A DNA stretch of 51,543 bases from Helicobacter kayseriensis (lineage in GTDB: Bacteria > Campylobacterota > Campylobacteria > Campylobacterales > Helicobacteraceae), in contig NZ_JAJTNB010000010.1 in the NCBI RefSeq assembly GCF_021300655.1, forward strand, positions 1-51,543, written 5' to 3'. A model generated the notes under the pieces. It had not been told where the DNA came from. It worked only from the letters and a program-made list of their open reading frames with translations, and made no database searches. The stretch's first letter is position 1. The number at the start of each line of letters is the position of its first letter. The position numbers and the translations under genes were made by a program. This document shows positions 1-8,096 of the stretch, in pieces.

Positions 1-1
1 A

Positions 2-55
2 TTCCCTCAAGAGTTAGTGAAGAAGATTGAAGAGTTTAAGGAGAAGAAAAAATAA
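2..55 (+). CDS. C-terminal tail of an unidentified protein, cut by the window edge
   Basis: An open frame enters from the left edge and ends at a TAA at 53-55. The visible residues are FPQELVKKIEEFKEKKK, a charged, lysine-rich and probably helical tail. Nothing here identifies the protein. The stop is followed by about 900 bp of low-quality coding sequence, so this is probably the last intact gene before a decayed locus. It could itself be part of that decay; the sequence left of the window would decide. Confidence 0.4.
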   Translation, partial: FPQELVKKIEEFKEKKK

Positions 56-258
56 TATTCTCCCCTCTTTTTGCTCTTTACCTCCTCTTCTTTCAAAGCA
101 GATCTTTAAAAATCGGCCAAAACAGCTTCACTTATTGCTAACCATGAAAGACAAAAGAAGGAATATGAGAAAATCTTGCTTTTAAGATATAACAATAAAT
201 GCAATGCTCCCATGCTTTCATAGAGAAGATGTGATACATATTCCTATACTTATCTTTA

Positions 259-683
259 ATGCTTTCTACTTTCTCAATCTCTACACCCTCTACTCTAGGA
301 CAGATCTTTACTCCAGAGGATTGGGAATATTTCCAGCTCTCTTTGTTTTCTTTAAAGATAAAGGAGGAGGATAATTCTCAAAAATTTTTACTTACTAAGT
401 TTTTTACCTATCTATATTTAGATGAGTTAAGAGATAGCAAGACAGAAAAAGCACAGAAGGAAATTACACCACAATAGAAGATAATAATTTTTTTCAAGAG
501 TCTTTAAATCCAAAATCAAGGGAGATAGAAAGGTATTGGAAGGGAAAAAAATCAAGAATTTTGCGATTTAAAAACTTGTGTCATTTGCTACACAATATCG
601 AAAATAGCAGGCTTTTTCATAATATCTACAACAAGAAGCTTGACTTCACAATAGAAACAATTCCCAAGCTTACAAAAAATTAA
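259..683 (+). pseudogene. Frameshifted small hypothetical ORF
   Basis: A 72-codon ORF starts at ATG 259 and stops at 475-477. A second frame is open from 438 to the TAA at 681-683 (about 80 codons) but has no usable start codon. Joined across one frameshift between 438 and 477 they would encode about 140 residues, with a polar, lysine-rich second half containing RYWKGKKSRILRF. No ribosome binding site stands out before 259 and I recognise no family. The arrangement suggests a broken gene, but it could be chance open sequence in decayed DNA. Confidence 0.35.
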
Positions 684-735
684 GAAGAAGCAGAAAACTT
701 TTTGTGATTTTCTAGACAAAAAGCGACTTCGGTAG

Positions 736-888
736 GAGTTTCAAAAAGGTATGGCCCTTTCTGAGAAAACCATCTTTCTTGTGGCAGGCTTACAATTTAT
801 GTTCGCACGAGATTTGGGGGTTGCGATTGAGTATGTTGGAAGTCCAGATACTAAAGGAATCAATACTGAACTTGCTTTCCGATTCTAA
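736..888 (+). pseudogene. Remnant of an outer membrane beta-barrel protein (C-terminal end)
   Basis: The frame open from 736 encodes, from 751, about 45 residues ending in INTELAFRF and a TAA at 886-888. The alternating hydrophobic pattern and terminal Phe match the last strands of a Gram-negative beta-barrel, where the C-terminal aromatic residue is the BAM recognition signal. The preceding DNA in another frame reads SVGVSKRYGPF before a TGA at about 762, so the barrel appears to continue upstream across a frameshift. No upstream barrel domain or signal peptide remains. I call this a decayed outer membrane protein gene. An assembly error at the shift would be the alternative. Confidence 0.45.
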
Positions 889-963
889 AAATCGAAGAGC
901 AATCACTTCAAGATATAAAACTCCTTGATCATCTCTCCCCCCCTTTTTTTTCACACCTAATTG
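889..963. other. Short intergenic stretch with a C7-T8 run
   Basis: These 75 bp separate the outer membrane protein remnant from the convergent DUF302 gene. They contain a C7 run followed by a T8 run (937-951). No hairpin strong enough to call a terminator is visible. The mixed homopolymer could be slippage-prone, but it lies outside any intact frame. Confidence 0.3.
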
Positions 964-1392
964 TTATTGGGATTTTTGAGTTGAATCTCTAAGGATAGCT
1001 TGCATCATTTGCTTGATTTTTTCAATAAGTTTTTGGTTTTTGATCTGATATCGCTGAGCAAGCTCTTGAATATCGATTGCAGAAACAAATACCTTTCCTT
1101 CTTTTTGATAAACCGCGATTCGCAAAGGCAACTCTAATCCAATTGCTTGATTTTCTTGCATCAGCAAAGTCCCAGCCTTTGGATTCCCAAAAACAACTAC
1201 AACAGTAGGATCAAGCTTTAAATTGACTTCTTGTGCGTTTTTAGAATGATCAAATTCTGCAAAAATTATCCCCCCTCTTGTTTGAATATTTTGCTTCAAT
1301 TTTTGCAAAGTTGTTTGAAAATCAAATTCACTGATCATTTGGGCATTTGCCAATCCAATACAAATCATCATAATCATCAATCCACGGAACAT
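964..1392 (-). CDS. DUF302 family protein, probably periplasmic
   Basis: This 142-residue protein begins with a hydrophobic signal-like segment (MFRGLMIMMICIGLANAQ), so export to the periplasm is likely. The rest resembles the DUF302 fold: a helix with FDFQTTLQKLKQNIQTRGG, then IFAEFDHSKNA, then a strand with VVVFGNPKAGTLLM, which is the family's best-conserved part. The biochemical role of DUF302 is not established. A strong ribosome binding site (AGGAGGG) sits just upstream of the ATG, at the end of gatB only 9 bp away, so it is probably co-transcribed with gatB. Confidence 0.75.
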   Translation of the reverse strand: MFRGLMIMMICIGLANAQMISEFDFQTTLQKLKQNIQTRGGIIFAEFDHSKNAQEVNLKLDPTVVVVFGNPKAGTLLMQENQAIGLELPLRIAVYQKEGKVFVSAIDIQELAQRYQIKNQKLIEKIKQMMQAILRDSTQKSQ

Positions 1393-1401
1393 CTTTCCCT
1401 C

Positions 1402-2823
1402 CTAAATTTTTTCCTTTAGCAGTTGATTAACTCTTGCTGGACTTGCTCCTTTGGCATTCTTCATCACTTGCCCAACGAAGAATCCAAACAACTTGTCTTT
1501 TCCGCTTTTGTATTCTTCGACTTTGTCAGCATTACTCTTCAGCACCTCGTTAATCACTTGCAAAATCATTGTATCATCATTCACTTGCTCCAATCCCATT
1601 GAAACAATCAAATGATCCACATCTCCTCCCTTTTGCTCAACCAAAACATCTAGAATCTCTTTTGCACTTTTTCCACTAATTTTTTCCTCACTGATGCGCT
1701 TGACTAAGGTTGCCAACATCTCGCTAGAAATTCCGCAATTCATAATATTGATTTCCCCCTTTAATCTTCCCAAAAGCTCTGTTGTAAGCCAAGTTACAGA
1801 TCCTTTTGGACTGGCTCCATATTCAAGCATCTTTTCAAAATACTCACTTAGCTCTAAAGAACTGATTAAAACCTCAGCATCGCTTTCTTTGATTCCAAAA
1901 TCACGCACATATCGCTCTTTCTTTTCATCGGGCAATTCTTTGATTTGCATTCCCTCTTGCATCAATGCCTCATCAATAAAAACAGGCAACAAATCTGGAT
2001 CAGCAAAATAACGATAATCTGCAGCCTCTTCTTTCCCTCTCATTGATCGTGTTACGCCCTTATTTGTATCAAACAAGCGTGTCTCTTGCACCACTTCTCT
2101 CTCATAAACACCATCTTCCCAAGCCTCAATTTGTCTCTCTACCTCATATTCAATTGCCTTGGAAATAAACTTAAAACTATTAAGATTTTTAATCTCTACT
2201 CTTGTATAAAGTTTTTTATCCCCCTTTGGACGAATGGATACATTTGCATCGCAACGAAAACTTCCTTCTTGCATATTAGCATCTGAGATTCCAATAAAAC
2301 GCACAATAGAGTGAAGCTTCTTAAGGTAAGCAATCGCTTCATCTGCACTACTCATATCTGGCTCACTGACAATTTCAAGCAATGGGGTGCAAGCTCGATT
2401 TAGATCAACTTTTGATATTTCTCCCTCATGAATATTCTTTCCCGCATCCTCTTCAAGATGAGCGCGAGTGATGCCAATCACTTTTTTCTCACCACAAACC
2501 TCAATCTCAATTTTTCCTTTCTCTACAATGGGAATTTCAAATTGACTGATTTGATAAGCTTTGGGTAAATCAGGATAAAAATAATTTTTGCGCGCAAAGA
2601 TAGAATTTTGGTTGATTGTTGCATCCACAGCTTTAGCAAATGAAATCGCCTTTTTCACCGCTTCACGATTTAAAACCGGTAATGCACCAGGAAGACCCAA
2701 ACAAGTAGGACATACATTTATATTTGGATCTTCTCCAAAAGAAGTAGCACAAGAACAAAAGATTTTAGTTTGTGTATTGAGTTGAACATGAACTTCAAGT
2801 CCAATAACAGTTTCAAATTTCAT
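1402..2823 (-). CDS. gatB: Aspartyl/glutamyl-tRNA(Asn/Gln) amidotransferase subunit B
   Basis: GatB is the kinase/amidotransferase subunit of GatCAB, which converts Glu-tRNA(Gln) and Asp-tRNA(Asn) to the amidated forms. Helicobacters lack the direct synthetases for one or both amino acids. The 473 residues match the usual length. Visible hallmarks are IGLEVHVQL at residues 7-15, the Cys cluster C23, C25, C38 and C41 with [12 protein letters not shown], an [18 protein letters not shown] stretch, and a C-terminal YqeY-like helical domain (about 330-473). gatA and gatC are not in the window. An extended -10 lies 32-37 bp upstream. Confidence 0.97.
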   Translation of the reverse strand: MKFETVIGLEVHVQLNTQTKIFCSCATSFGEDPNINVCPTCLGLPGALPVLNREAVKKAISFAKAVDATINQNSIFARKNYFYPDLPKAYQISQFEIPIVEKGKIEIEVCGEKKVIGITRAHLEEDAGKNIHEGEISKVDLNRACTPLLEIVSEPDMSSADEAIAYLKKLHSIVRFIGISDANMQEGSFRCDANVSIRPKGDKKLYTRVEIKNLNSFKFISKAIEYEVERQIEAWEDGVYEREVVQETRLFDTNKGVTRSMRGKEEAADYRYFADPDLLPVFIDEALMQEGMQIKELPDEKKERYVRDFGIKESDAEVLISSLELSEYFEKMLEYGASPKGSVTWLTTELLGRLKGEINIMNCGISSEMLATLVKRISEEKISGKSAKEILDVLVEQKGGDVDHLIVSMGLEQVNDDTMILQVINEVLKSNADKVEEYKSGKDKLFGFFVGQVMKNAKGASPARVNQLLKEKI

Positions 2824-2854
2824 ACTTTAACCCTTTCTGTTGAGTAATAAATTG

Positions 2855-2860
2855 ATTTTA
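2855..2860 (-). promoter_or_regulatory. Extended -10 promoter element for gatB
   Basis: On the minus strand the sequence reads TGATAAAAT, a TGn-extended -10 hexamer about 32 bp before the gatB ATG. Sigma-70 promoters in this group depend on the -10 and TGn and often lack a clear -35. The predicted leader is about 25 nt. Confidence 0.45.
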
Positions 2861-2911
2861 TCAAACAAATCCTCTTTCCCACAAGCCCCACACGATCAAA
2901 CAACATATAAA

Positions 2912-4057
2912 CTAAAAGATATATGTATAACTCACCCCAATCAACCAAGTAGAAAGCTCACTTCTCCATTGGGTTTTCAAAATCTCTGATCGCAAAGGTA
3001 TTTTGCTCTCCAATTCAAATCGATTGTTTTCAAAAAGCGTATAGGCAAATCCCAAAGAAAGAGAGGGGATACCATAATATTCACTGATTGTTTCTGTCCC
3101 ATCATTGCTAAATTCTCCATAACCCACCCCTATTCCAAAACCACCAAAAACCCCAAAACTATGATTTTCTAAAACTACAAAATCATAAAGCAATTCAGCA
3201 TAAAAATTAAAATTGAGACTCATTTTCGCATCAACAACAACATTTCTCTCTCCATCAAAAAATGTTTCAGAAAATTGATTTGACCAATCCCCCAAATGCG
3301 CATAGGCTCTGATTCCCAAATATTTTGTAAAGTAAAATTGATATCCCAATCGGAAAAAATATGCAAAAGCACCATCATAGAATCTCGCATTTCCTCCATT
3401 CCCACTTACCCACAATCGATCAACACTTCCACCAATCCCTGCACCAACCATAACTCCATTGCGATTACGCACAAATAATGGTTCAATATCTTCCCCCTCA
3501 TACTCTACAATATTTTGAGGTTGCGGTGGAGGAGCCTGTACTTTTACAACTTGCTTTTTACGCGGAGGAAGCTTCATCTTATAGGGTTGCGTTTTTTGAA
3601 ACATCATATCCTGTGTGATTGGACGCGATTGCCCAATACTTGGAACAATGACATTTTGGGTATTTCTTGTATCATTTCCAAATACTGGAGGATATACTCT
3701 GATGTTGAGCTGATCTCGATTTTTCTGTGATTGAGCAGATTGTGACACTGGAGGCAAAACAACAACATTGGGTCGATTCAGTTTTGATTGATTTTGCGTG
3801 GGAAGATTTTGCTGCTTAATAGAAATATCTACAGGAGATGATACTCTTGAAGCACTCTGAGAGCTTGGCTGAATCTTAACTCCAAGCTGAGATCGATGAG
3901 ATGATGCCTGATTAGGTGCTGGAGCAACCGATGAATTAACTCTTCCTGAAGGATTTTGATTTGCATATCTTCCGCCCCTTGCATCAGATGGAGTAATATT
4001 GTAGTTAATTCCCCACATATAAAAGAAGCAACAAAAGGAAATAAAAATTACTCGCAT
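2912..4057 (-). CDS. Outer membrane beta-barrel protein with a long disordered N-terminal linker
   Basis: The protein has three parts. A signal-like hydrophobic segment (MRVIFISFCCFFYMWGINYN) comes first. Next is a linker of about 150 residues rich in Ser, Gln, Asn and Pro (for example PPVSQSAQSQ and APPPQPQ). A C-terminal domain of about 190 residues then has alternating strands (GAGIGGSVDRLW, FRLGYQFYFTKYLGIRAYAHLGDW, FGVFGGFGIGVGYGEF, LGFAYTLFENNRFEL) and ends in WLIGVSYTYIF. The barrel pattern and terminal Phe fit Helicobacter outer membrane proteins. I chose the ATG at 4057; a GTG at 4063 is also in frame. The start lies inside the end of gap, so translation may be coupled to it. The ligand is unknown. 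Confidence 0.8.
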   Translation of the reverse strand: MRVIFISFCCFFYMWGINYNITPSDARGGRYANQNPSGRVNSSVAPAPNQASSHRSQLGVKIQPSSQSASRVSSPVDISIKQQNLPTQNQSKLNRPNVVVLPPVSQSAQSQKNRDQLNIRVYPPVFGNDTRNTQNVIVPSIGQSRPITQDMMFQKTQPYKMKLPPRKKQVVKVQAPPPQPQNIVEYEGEDIEPLFVRNRNGVMVGAGIGGSVDRLWVSGNGGNARFYDGAFAYFFRLGYQFYFTKYLGIRAYAHLGDWSNQFSETFFDGERNVVVDAKMSLNFNFYAELLYDFVVLENHSFGVFGGFGIGVGYGEFSNDGTETISEYYGIPSLSLGFAYTLFENNRFELESKIPLRSEILKTQWRSELSTWLIGVSYTYIF

Positions 4058-5031
4058 ATCCACTGAGCCATTTCAACAATTCGATTTGCATATCCCCACT
4101 CATTGTCATACCACCCCATAACTTTAAGATGTTTTCCAGCAAGCACAAAACTTAAATCTTTGGCCAAAATCACACTTAGAGGATTTCCGATAAAATCACT
4201 CGAAACCCCATAGTTATCATCAATTCCCAAAATATCTTTCATTTTGTTTTGCGCATAATTTTCAAAAAGATGCTGAATATAATCTATCTGCACATTCTGA
4301 GAAAGAGCTATATTCAGATCAATCATCGAAACATCTGCCACAGGAACACGTACGCTATGACCATGCATTTTTTCCCTCAATCGTGGCAAAACTCTATGCA
4401 AAGCCCTTGCTGATCCTGTGCTTGTAGGAATAATGTTGATACCTGCTGCCCTACTTCGTCTCTTATCGCTTCGATGGGCATTATCAAGCAGATTCTGATC
4501 GCTTGTATAAGAATGAATTGTTGTCAAAATTCCACTTTCAATCCCAATATGATCATCTAAAATCTTGCAAATAGGTGCAATTGCGTTTGTTGTGCAAGAA
4601 GCATTAGAGATAATCTTCTCTCCTGAGTAACCATGATGATTGACTCCCAAAACAAATGTTGGCATATCATCCACAGATGGTGCAGAAAGAATAACTCTTC
4701 TAGCTCCCTTATCCAAATGATGCGCAATTGCCTCTTGTGATAGAAATTTTCCACTTGCCTCAATTACAACATCCACTTCTCCAAAATCAAGTTCTTGAGA
4801 ATCTTTCGCATTCAAAAGTTCAATTTTGTGATCCCCAATTTGTAACCACCCTTCTTGCAGTTGCACTTCATGCTGCAATTGCCCATGCACACTGTCTCTT
4901 TGAAATAAATAACAAAGGATTTCCCATGATGCAATATCATTGATCTTTACTAGCTTAACATTTGGAGTCTGTAAAATCACCCTTGCAATGCTTCGACCAA
5001 GCCTCCCAAATCCATTTAATGCTATCTTCAA
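4048..5031 (-). CDS. gap: Glyceraldehyde-3-phosphate dehydrogenase
   Basis: This enzyme oxidises and phosphorylates glyceraldehyde 3-phosphate using NAD, or runs in reverse in gluconeogenesis. The 327 residues include the Rossmann motif NGFGRLGRSIARV (6-18), Asp32 at the end of the second strand, which favours NAD, the active-site SNASCTTNAIAP with Cys146, the general-base His173 in TTIHSYT, and the C-terminal WYDNEWGYANR. From memory, H. pylori has two gap genes, and one neighbours a BI-1 family gene as here. The leader is about 70 nt and contains a palindrome at 5079-5093. Confidence 0.96.
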   Translation of the reverse strand: MKIALNGFGRLGRSIARVILQTPNVKLVKINDIASWEILCYLFQRDSVHGQLQHEVQLQEGWLQIGDHKIELLNAKDSQELDFGEVDVVIEASGKFLSQEAIAHHLDKGARRVILSAPSVDDMPTFVLGVNHHGYSGEKIISNASCTTNAIAPICKILDDHIGIESGILTTIHSYTSDQNLLDNAHRSDKRRSRAAGINIIPTSTGSARALHRVLPRLREKMHGHSVRVPVADVSMIDLNIALSQNVQIDYIQHLFENYAQNKMKDILGIDDNYGVSSDFIGNPLSVILAKDLSFVLAGKHLKVMGWYDNEWGYANRIVEMAQWICE

Positions 5032-5078
5032 GCTATCTCCATTTTTGTTTTATTAAAATTAAAGCAAAAATCACTCCC

Positions 5079-5093
5079 TTTTAATGATTAAAA
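5079..5093. promoter_or_regulatory. 7-1-7 palindrome in the gap leader, possible Fur-family site
   Basis: The sequence is TTTTAATGATTAAAA, a perfect inverted repeat of 7-bp arms around one base. The core TAATnATTA matches the centre of the Helicobacter Fur consensus TAATAATnATTATTA, but four outer positions differ. It sits just downstream of the predicted gap start site and about 55 bp upstream of the BI-1 family -10. Function is inferred only. Confidence 0.3.
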
Positions 5094-5109
5094 ACACTTA
5101 GATGCCGAG

Positions 5110-5115
5110 ATTATA
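5110..5115 (-). promoter_or_regulatory. -10 element for gap
   Basis: The minus strand reads TATAAT, a perfect -10 hexamer, about 80 bp before the gap ATG. No clear -35 is visible. The predicted transcript starts near 5103 and would carry the palindrome at 5079-5093 in its leader. Confidence 0.5.
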
Positions 5116-5145
5116 GAGATTAACAAATCAAAAAACAAAATATTG

Positions 5146-5151
5146 TATGAT
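5146..5151 (+). promoter_or_regulatory. -10 element for the BI-1 family gene
   Basis: TATGAT lies 31-36 bp upstream of the ATG at 5182. It overlaps an upstream in-frame ATG at 5143, so translation from 5143 would need a transcript starting further upstream. This supports the later start. Confidence 0.45.
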
Positions 5152-5181
5152 TTGGCGCATTTTTTTAACAAAGGAGAAAAA

Positions 5182-5868
5182 ATGGGTCTTTATGATCGAG
5201 AGTATACGCAATCTTATGATCGTACTCAAGCGCTTGATAATGCTCTTGTAAGCTTTGTCAAAACAACATACAAAATCTTTGCAGGAAGCCTTTTGCTTGG
5301 AACATTGGGGGCTCTTTTAGGCTTTATGTTTTTTGAAGTCACCATTGCCTATCGATGGGCTTTTTTTATTGCTGAACTTGTGGCATTTTTTGGATTAATG
5401 TTTTCAAGAGGCAAGCCAGGTCTCAATCTCTTGATGCTTTTTGCATTTACAACATTAAGCGGTATTACATTGGTTCCATTATTGAGCTTTGTAATCACTC
5501 AAAGTGGTGTTGGAGCAGTTGCTCAAGCTCTTGGCATGACAACAATCATCTTTGGGGTTATGAGTATTTATGCAATCAAAACAAAAAATGATCTTGCTAA
5601 TATGGGCAAAATGCTTTTTATTGCTTTAATTGTTGTCTTTGTTTGCTCAATTGTCAATATTTTCTTAGGCTCACCTGCACTTCAAACTATCATTGCAGGA
5701 GTAGGAGCAGTTTTATTTAGTCTGTATGTTGCTTATGATACGCAAAATATTATAAAGGGAGCATATCAAAGTCCTGTAGATGCAGCGGTTTCGTTATATC
5801 TAGACTTTCTTAATATTTTCGTTTCACTTTTGCAGCTCTTTGGGCTTTTGGGGAACAATCGAGAATAA
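5182..5868 (+). CDS. Bax inhibitor-1 (BI-1/YccA) family integral membrane protein
   Basis: The protein has about seven membrane-spanning segments after a short cytoplasmic N-terminus (MGLYDREYTQSYDRTQALDN). Segments such as IFAGSLLLGTLGALLGFMFF and ALIVVFVCSIVNIFLG, and a C-terminal LYVAYDTQNIIKGAY, are typical of bacterial BI-1/YccA proteins, which are linked to membrane stress, calcium leak or FtsH regulation. The start at 5182 is chosen because it follows AAAGGAG by a few bases; the in-frame ATG at 5143 overlaps the -10 box. Length is 228 residues. The adjacent divergent gap recalls H. pylori gene order. Confidence 0.9.
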   Translation: MGLYDREYTQSYDRTQALDNALVSFVKTTYKIFAGSLLLGTLGALLGFMFFEVTIAYRWAFFIAELVAFFGLMFSRGKPGLNLLMLFAFTTLSGITLVPLLSFVITQSGVGAVAQALGMTTIIFGVMSIYAIKTKNDLANMGKMLFIALIVVFVCSIVNIFLGSPALQTIIAGVGAVLFSLYVAYDTQNIIKGAYQSPVDAAVSLYLDFLNIFVSLLQLFGLLGNNRE

Positions 5869-5907
5869 AAATCAATGGAGGGGGGTGGACTTTATCAATA
5901 CCACTCT

Positions 5908-6363
5908 TTAATGAGATGAAGAATATAGAGAATATTGAATCTGATAATAATCAAAATCTTCTAAAATTTTATCCTGCATTTTTTTATCATTAAGAAAAAC
6001 AACGAGCTGAATCACTTCATTTGTTTTGTAATAAGCATACTCAATTTTACTCTCAATCAAAATTTGATTAATGCAAAAAAATCTATATTCGCTTAAGTCT
6101 TTAATAAAGATGCGCAATGGTTCAACACCCCGATCAAAATCATATTTCAATACCATCTCATTTGTTGGATAAATATATGCATTGCTTTTATGATCAGACA
6201 TTAATCCAACCCACTCTTGTTTCTCTTGTATCTGTGGGGAATTTTTCTTCTTTGTGTCAGAAATGCCAAAAAATAAAGGAGTTTTAATAGAGTAGGCAAT
6301 CCACCCAGCAACGAATAAAAACAAAAAACAAAAAGAAATCGCTGCTAGGATTTTGCTCTTCAT
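5908..6363 (-). CDS. Hypothetical membrane-anchored protein downstream of rpsA
   Basis: This 151-residue protein has one N-terminal hydrophobic segment (ILAAISFCFLFLFVAGWIAYSI, split by few polar residues), then a soluble, probably periplasmic domain with many Tyr, Asp and Lys residues. No known motif is visible. The ATG overlaps the rpsA stop by one base (TAATG), so the two genes are translationally coupled. From memory, H. pylori also has an uncharacterised gene in this place, so it is probably a conserved lineage protein. Confidence 0.75.
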   Translation of the reverse strand: MKSKILAAISFCFLFLFVAGWIAYSIKTPLFFGISDTKKKNSPQIQEKQEWVGLMSDHKSNAYIYPTNEMVLKYDFDRGVEPLRIFIKDLSEYRFFCINQILIESKIEYAYYKTNEVIQLVVFLNDKKMQDKILEDFDYYQIQYSLYSSSH

Positions 6364-8024
6364 TAATTACGTCGCTTAAGAATATCGCCCAAAGTCATCT
6401 TTGTATCGGAATTATATTGATTTAACTGCTCTCTTTCTTTAATTCGATCAAGTCGCTTAATTGAGACACGCACTCTTGAATGTTGTCGATCAATATGCGC
6501 AATAACGCCTTCAACTTCTGTGCCAACCTGCAACTCTTCTTTTTTGAGTGGTTGCAAATCCTCATCTCTAATCAAAGCTTCAACCTCACCCAAAGAAATA
6601 AAGATTCCAAAATCCTTAATATCAACAATCTTACCCTTCACAATACTGTCAATATTATGTTTTTGCAAAAAGCGATCCAGTGGAGATTCTTCAAGAGCTT
6701 TTGTCGAAAGTGATAATTTTTCTTTTTCTTCATCAATCTTAATCACTTTAACCTTAACCAAATCTCCGACTTTTAAAGATGAAGCTTTTTGATTTTTATC
6801 CCAAGAATAATCTTCATTATGAAGAAGACCATCAACTTCACCTATATTGACAAACACCCCAAAATCCATTACTTTGACGACCTTCCCCTCAACCACATCC
6901 CCTACTTTGACTTTTTTTGTGAATTCAGCAAAAGGTTTGGGGAGCATTTTTTTAAGCGAAACTCTTAAACGTCTCTGCTCTGCGTCAATTTCAATAATCT
7001 CAACATCAAGTTCTTGACCCTGAACAATCACATCAGATGGATGGCGCAACTGCTTATCCCAAGAGATTTCTGATATATGCAAAAATCCTTCTGTCCCATT
7101 GCCTAGGTCTACAAAAACTCCATAGTTTTCAATTTTGCTAGCAACAACACGAATTGTATCTCCCACCTCAAGCTTATCTTGGATTTCTAGCCAAGGATCT
7201 TCCATGGTAGCTTTTATAGAAAAGGAAAGCCTTTTCTTCTCAGCATTAAATCCCAAAACTTTAACCTGAACTTTTTCTCCAACTTGAGCAACAACAACCG
7301 GATTTACTGGACCGTTATAGCTAATCTCTGTGTAATGAACAAGACCTTCCACTCCTTCAACCTCGACAAAAAGACCAAAAGAAGTAGTCTTTGTAACAAT
7401 ACCTTCATAAATTTTGGTTTTATCCTGCAAAAGCTTTTGAACATTTTCTTCTCGATTTTTCTCTATCTCATCAAGATATTTCTTTCGAGAAACAACAATT
7501 GTTTTTTCTTCCTCATTGATACCAATAATCATGGCACGAATCTGTTTCCCAATATTTTTCCCATCATCCTTAAGGGCAGATTCTCTTTTGGGCAAAAAAG
7601 CCTCAATTTCATCAAATTCAACAATATAGCCACCCTTATTTTTTCGAATGATTCGACAGTCAACAACCATTCCTTCAAAATTATTTTTAATTTCATTGAT
7701 TTTTTGCTCAAGCTTTTTGAGTTTTTCAACTCTTTTATATGAGATATTTAATCTTTCTTGATTATTGCTAACATAAATTTCAATCTGATCCCCGACTTTA
7801 AATAATAAATTTCCTGACAAGTCTTGAATTTCAGCAATTGGCAATCTTCCCTCTTGCTTTGCCCCACCTACAGCAATCATGGCATACTCATTATCGATTC
7901 TGACAATTACACCGTTTTGAATTCTTCCTCTACCGTTTGCTTTTTCACTTTCATTAAACATTGTCTCAAAATCAAATTCATCATCTAATTCTAAGCTTTC
8001 AATTTGTTCTGGGTTTATCCTCAT
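6363..8024 (-). CDS. rpsA: 30S ribosomal protein S1
   Basis: S1 binds mRNA leaders at the small ribosomal subunit. Six S1 RNA-binding repeats can be traced in the roughly 553 residues. The best conserved are the third to sixth, each with a G-x-F-V core such as TSFGLFVEVEGVEGLVHYTE, ENYGVFVDLGNGTEGFLHIS and MDFGVFVNIGEVDGLLHNED. The last two repeats are followed by a short basic tail (GDILKRRN). The first in-frame ATG (8033) abuts AAGGA with no spacer, whereas the ATG at 8024 has a spacing of about 9 bp, so I use 8024. A -10 box lies at 8060-8065. Confidence 0.95.
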   Translation of the reverse strand: MRINPEQIESLELDDEFDFETMFNESEKANGRGRIQNGVIVRIDNEYAMIAVGGAKQEGRLPIAEIQDLSGNLLFKVGDQIEIYVSNNQERLNISYKRVEKLKKLEQKINEIKNNFEGMVVDCRIIRKNKGGYIVEFDEIEAFLPKRESALKDDGKNIGKQIRAMIIGINEEEKTIVVSRKKYLDEIEKNREENVQKLLQDKTKIYEGIVTKTTSFGLFVEVEGVEGLVHYTEISYNGPVNPVVVAQVGEKVQVKVLGFNAEKKRLSFSIKATMEDPWLEIQDKLEVGDTIRVVASKIENYGVFVDLGNGTEGFLHISEISWDKQLRHPSDVIVQGQELDVEIIEIDAEQRRLRVSLKKMLPKPFAEFTKKVKVGDVVEGKVVKVMDFGVFVNIGEVDGLLHNEDYSWDKNQKASSLKVGDLVKVKVIKIDEEKEKLSLSTKALEESPLDRFLQKHNIDSIVKGKIVDIKDFGIFISLGEVEALIRDEDLQPLKKEELQVGTEVEGVIAHIDRQHSRVRVSIKRLDRIKEREQLNQYNSDTKMTLGDILKRRN

Positions 8025-8059
8025 AACATTCATTCCTTACATCATAAAAAATAGTTTAT

Positions 8060-8065
8060 ATTCTA
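8060..8065 (-). promoter_or_regulatory. -10 element for rpsA
   Basis: The minus strand reads TAGAAT in the 72-bp gap between ispH and rpsA, giving a leader of about 30 nt. This would let S1 be made independently of the upstream pheST-aroA-ispH run. It is a sequence match only. Confidence 0.4.
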
Positions 8066-8096
8066 TCCTAATCAATAAGTATTTTTATCTATACTT

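Noticed and set aside
60-960. tRNA or small RNA genes in the decayed left-end region
   Set aside because: No cloverleaf with a T-arm consensus and no strong terminator hairpin could be found by eye on either strand.
7284-7742. 152-codon plus-strand ORF antisense to rpsA
   Set aside because: It is rich in Asn, Phe and Lys from the complementary strand of a clear S1 gene, with no ribosome site and no family match. Treated as a shadow.
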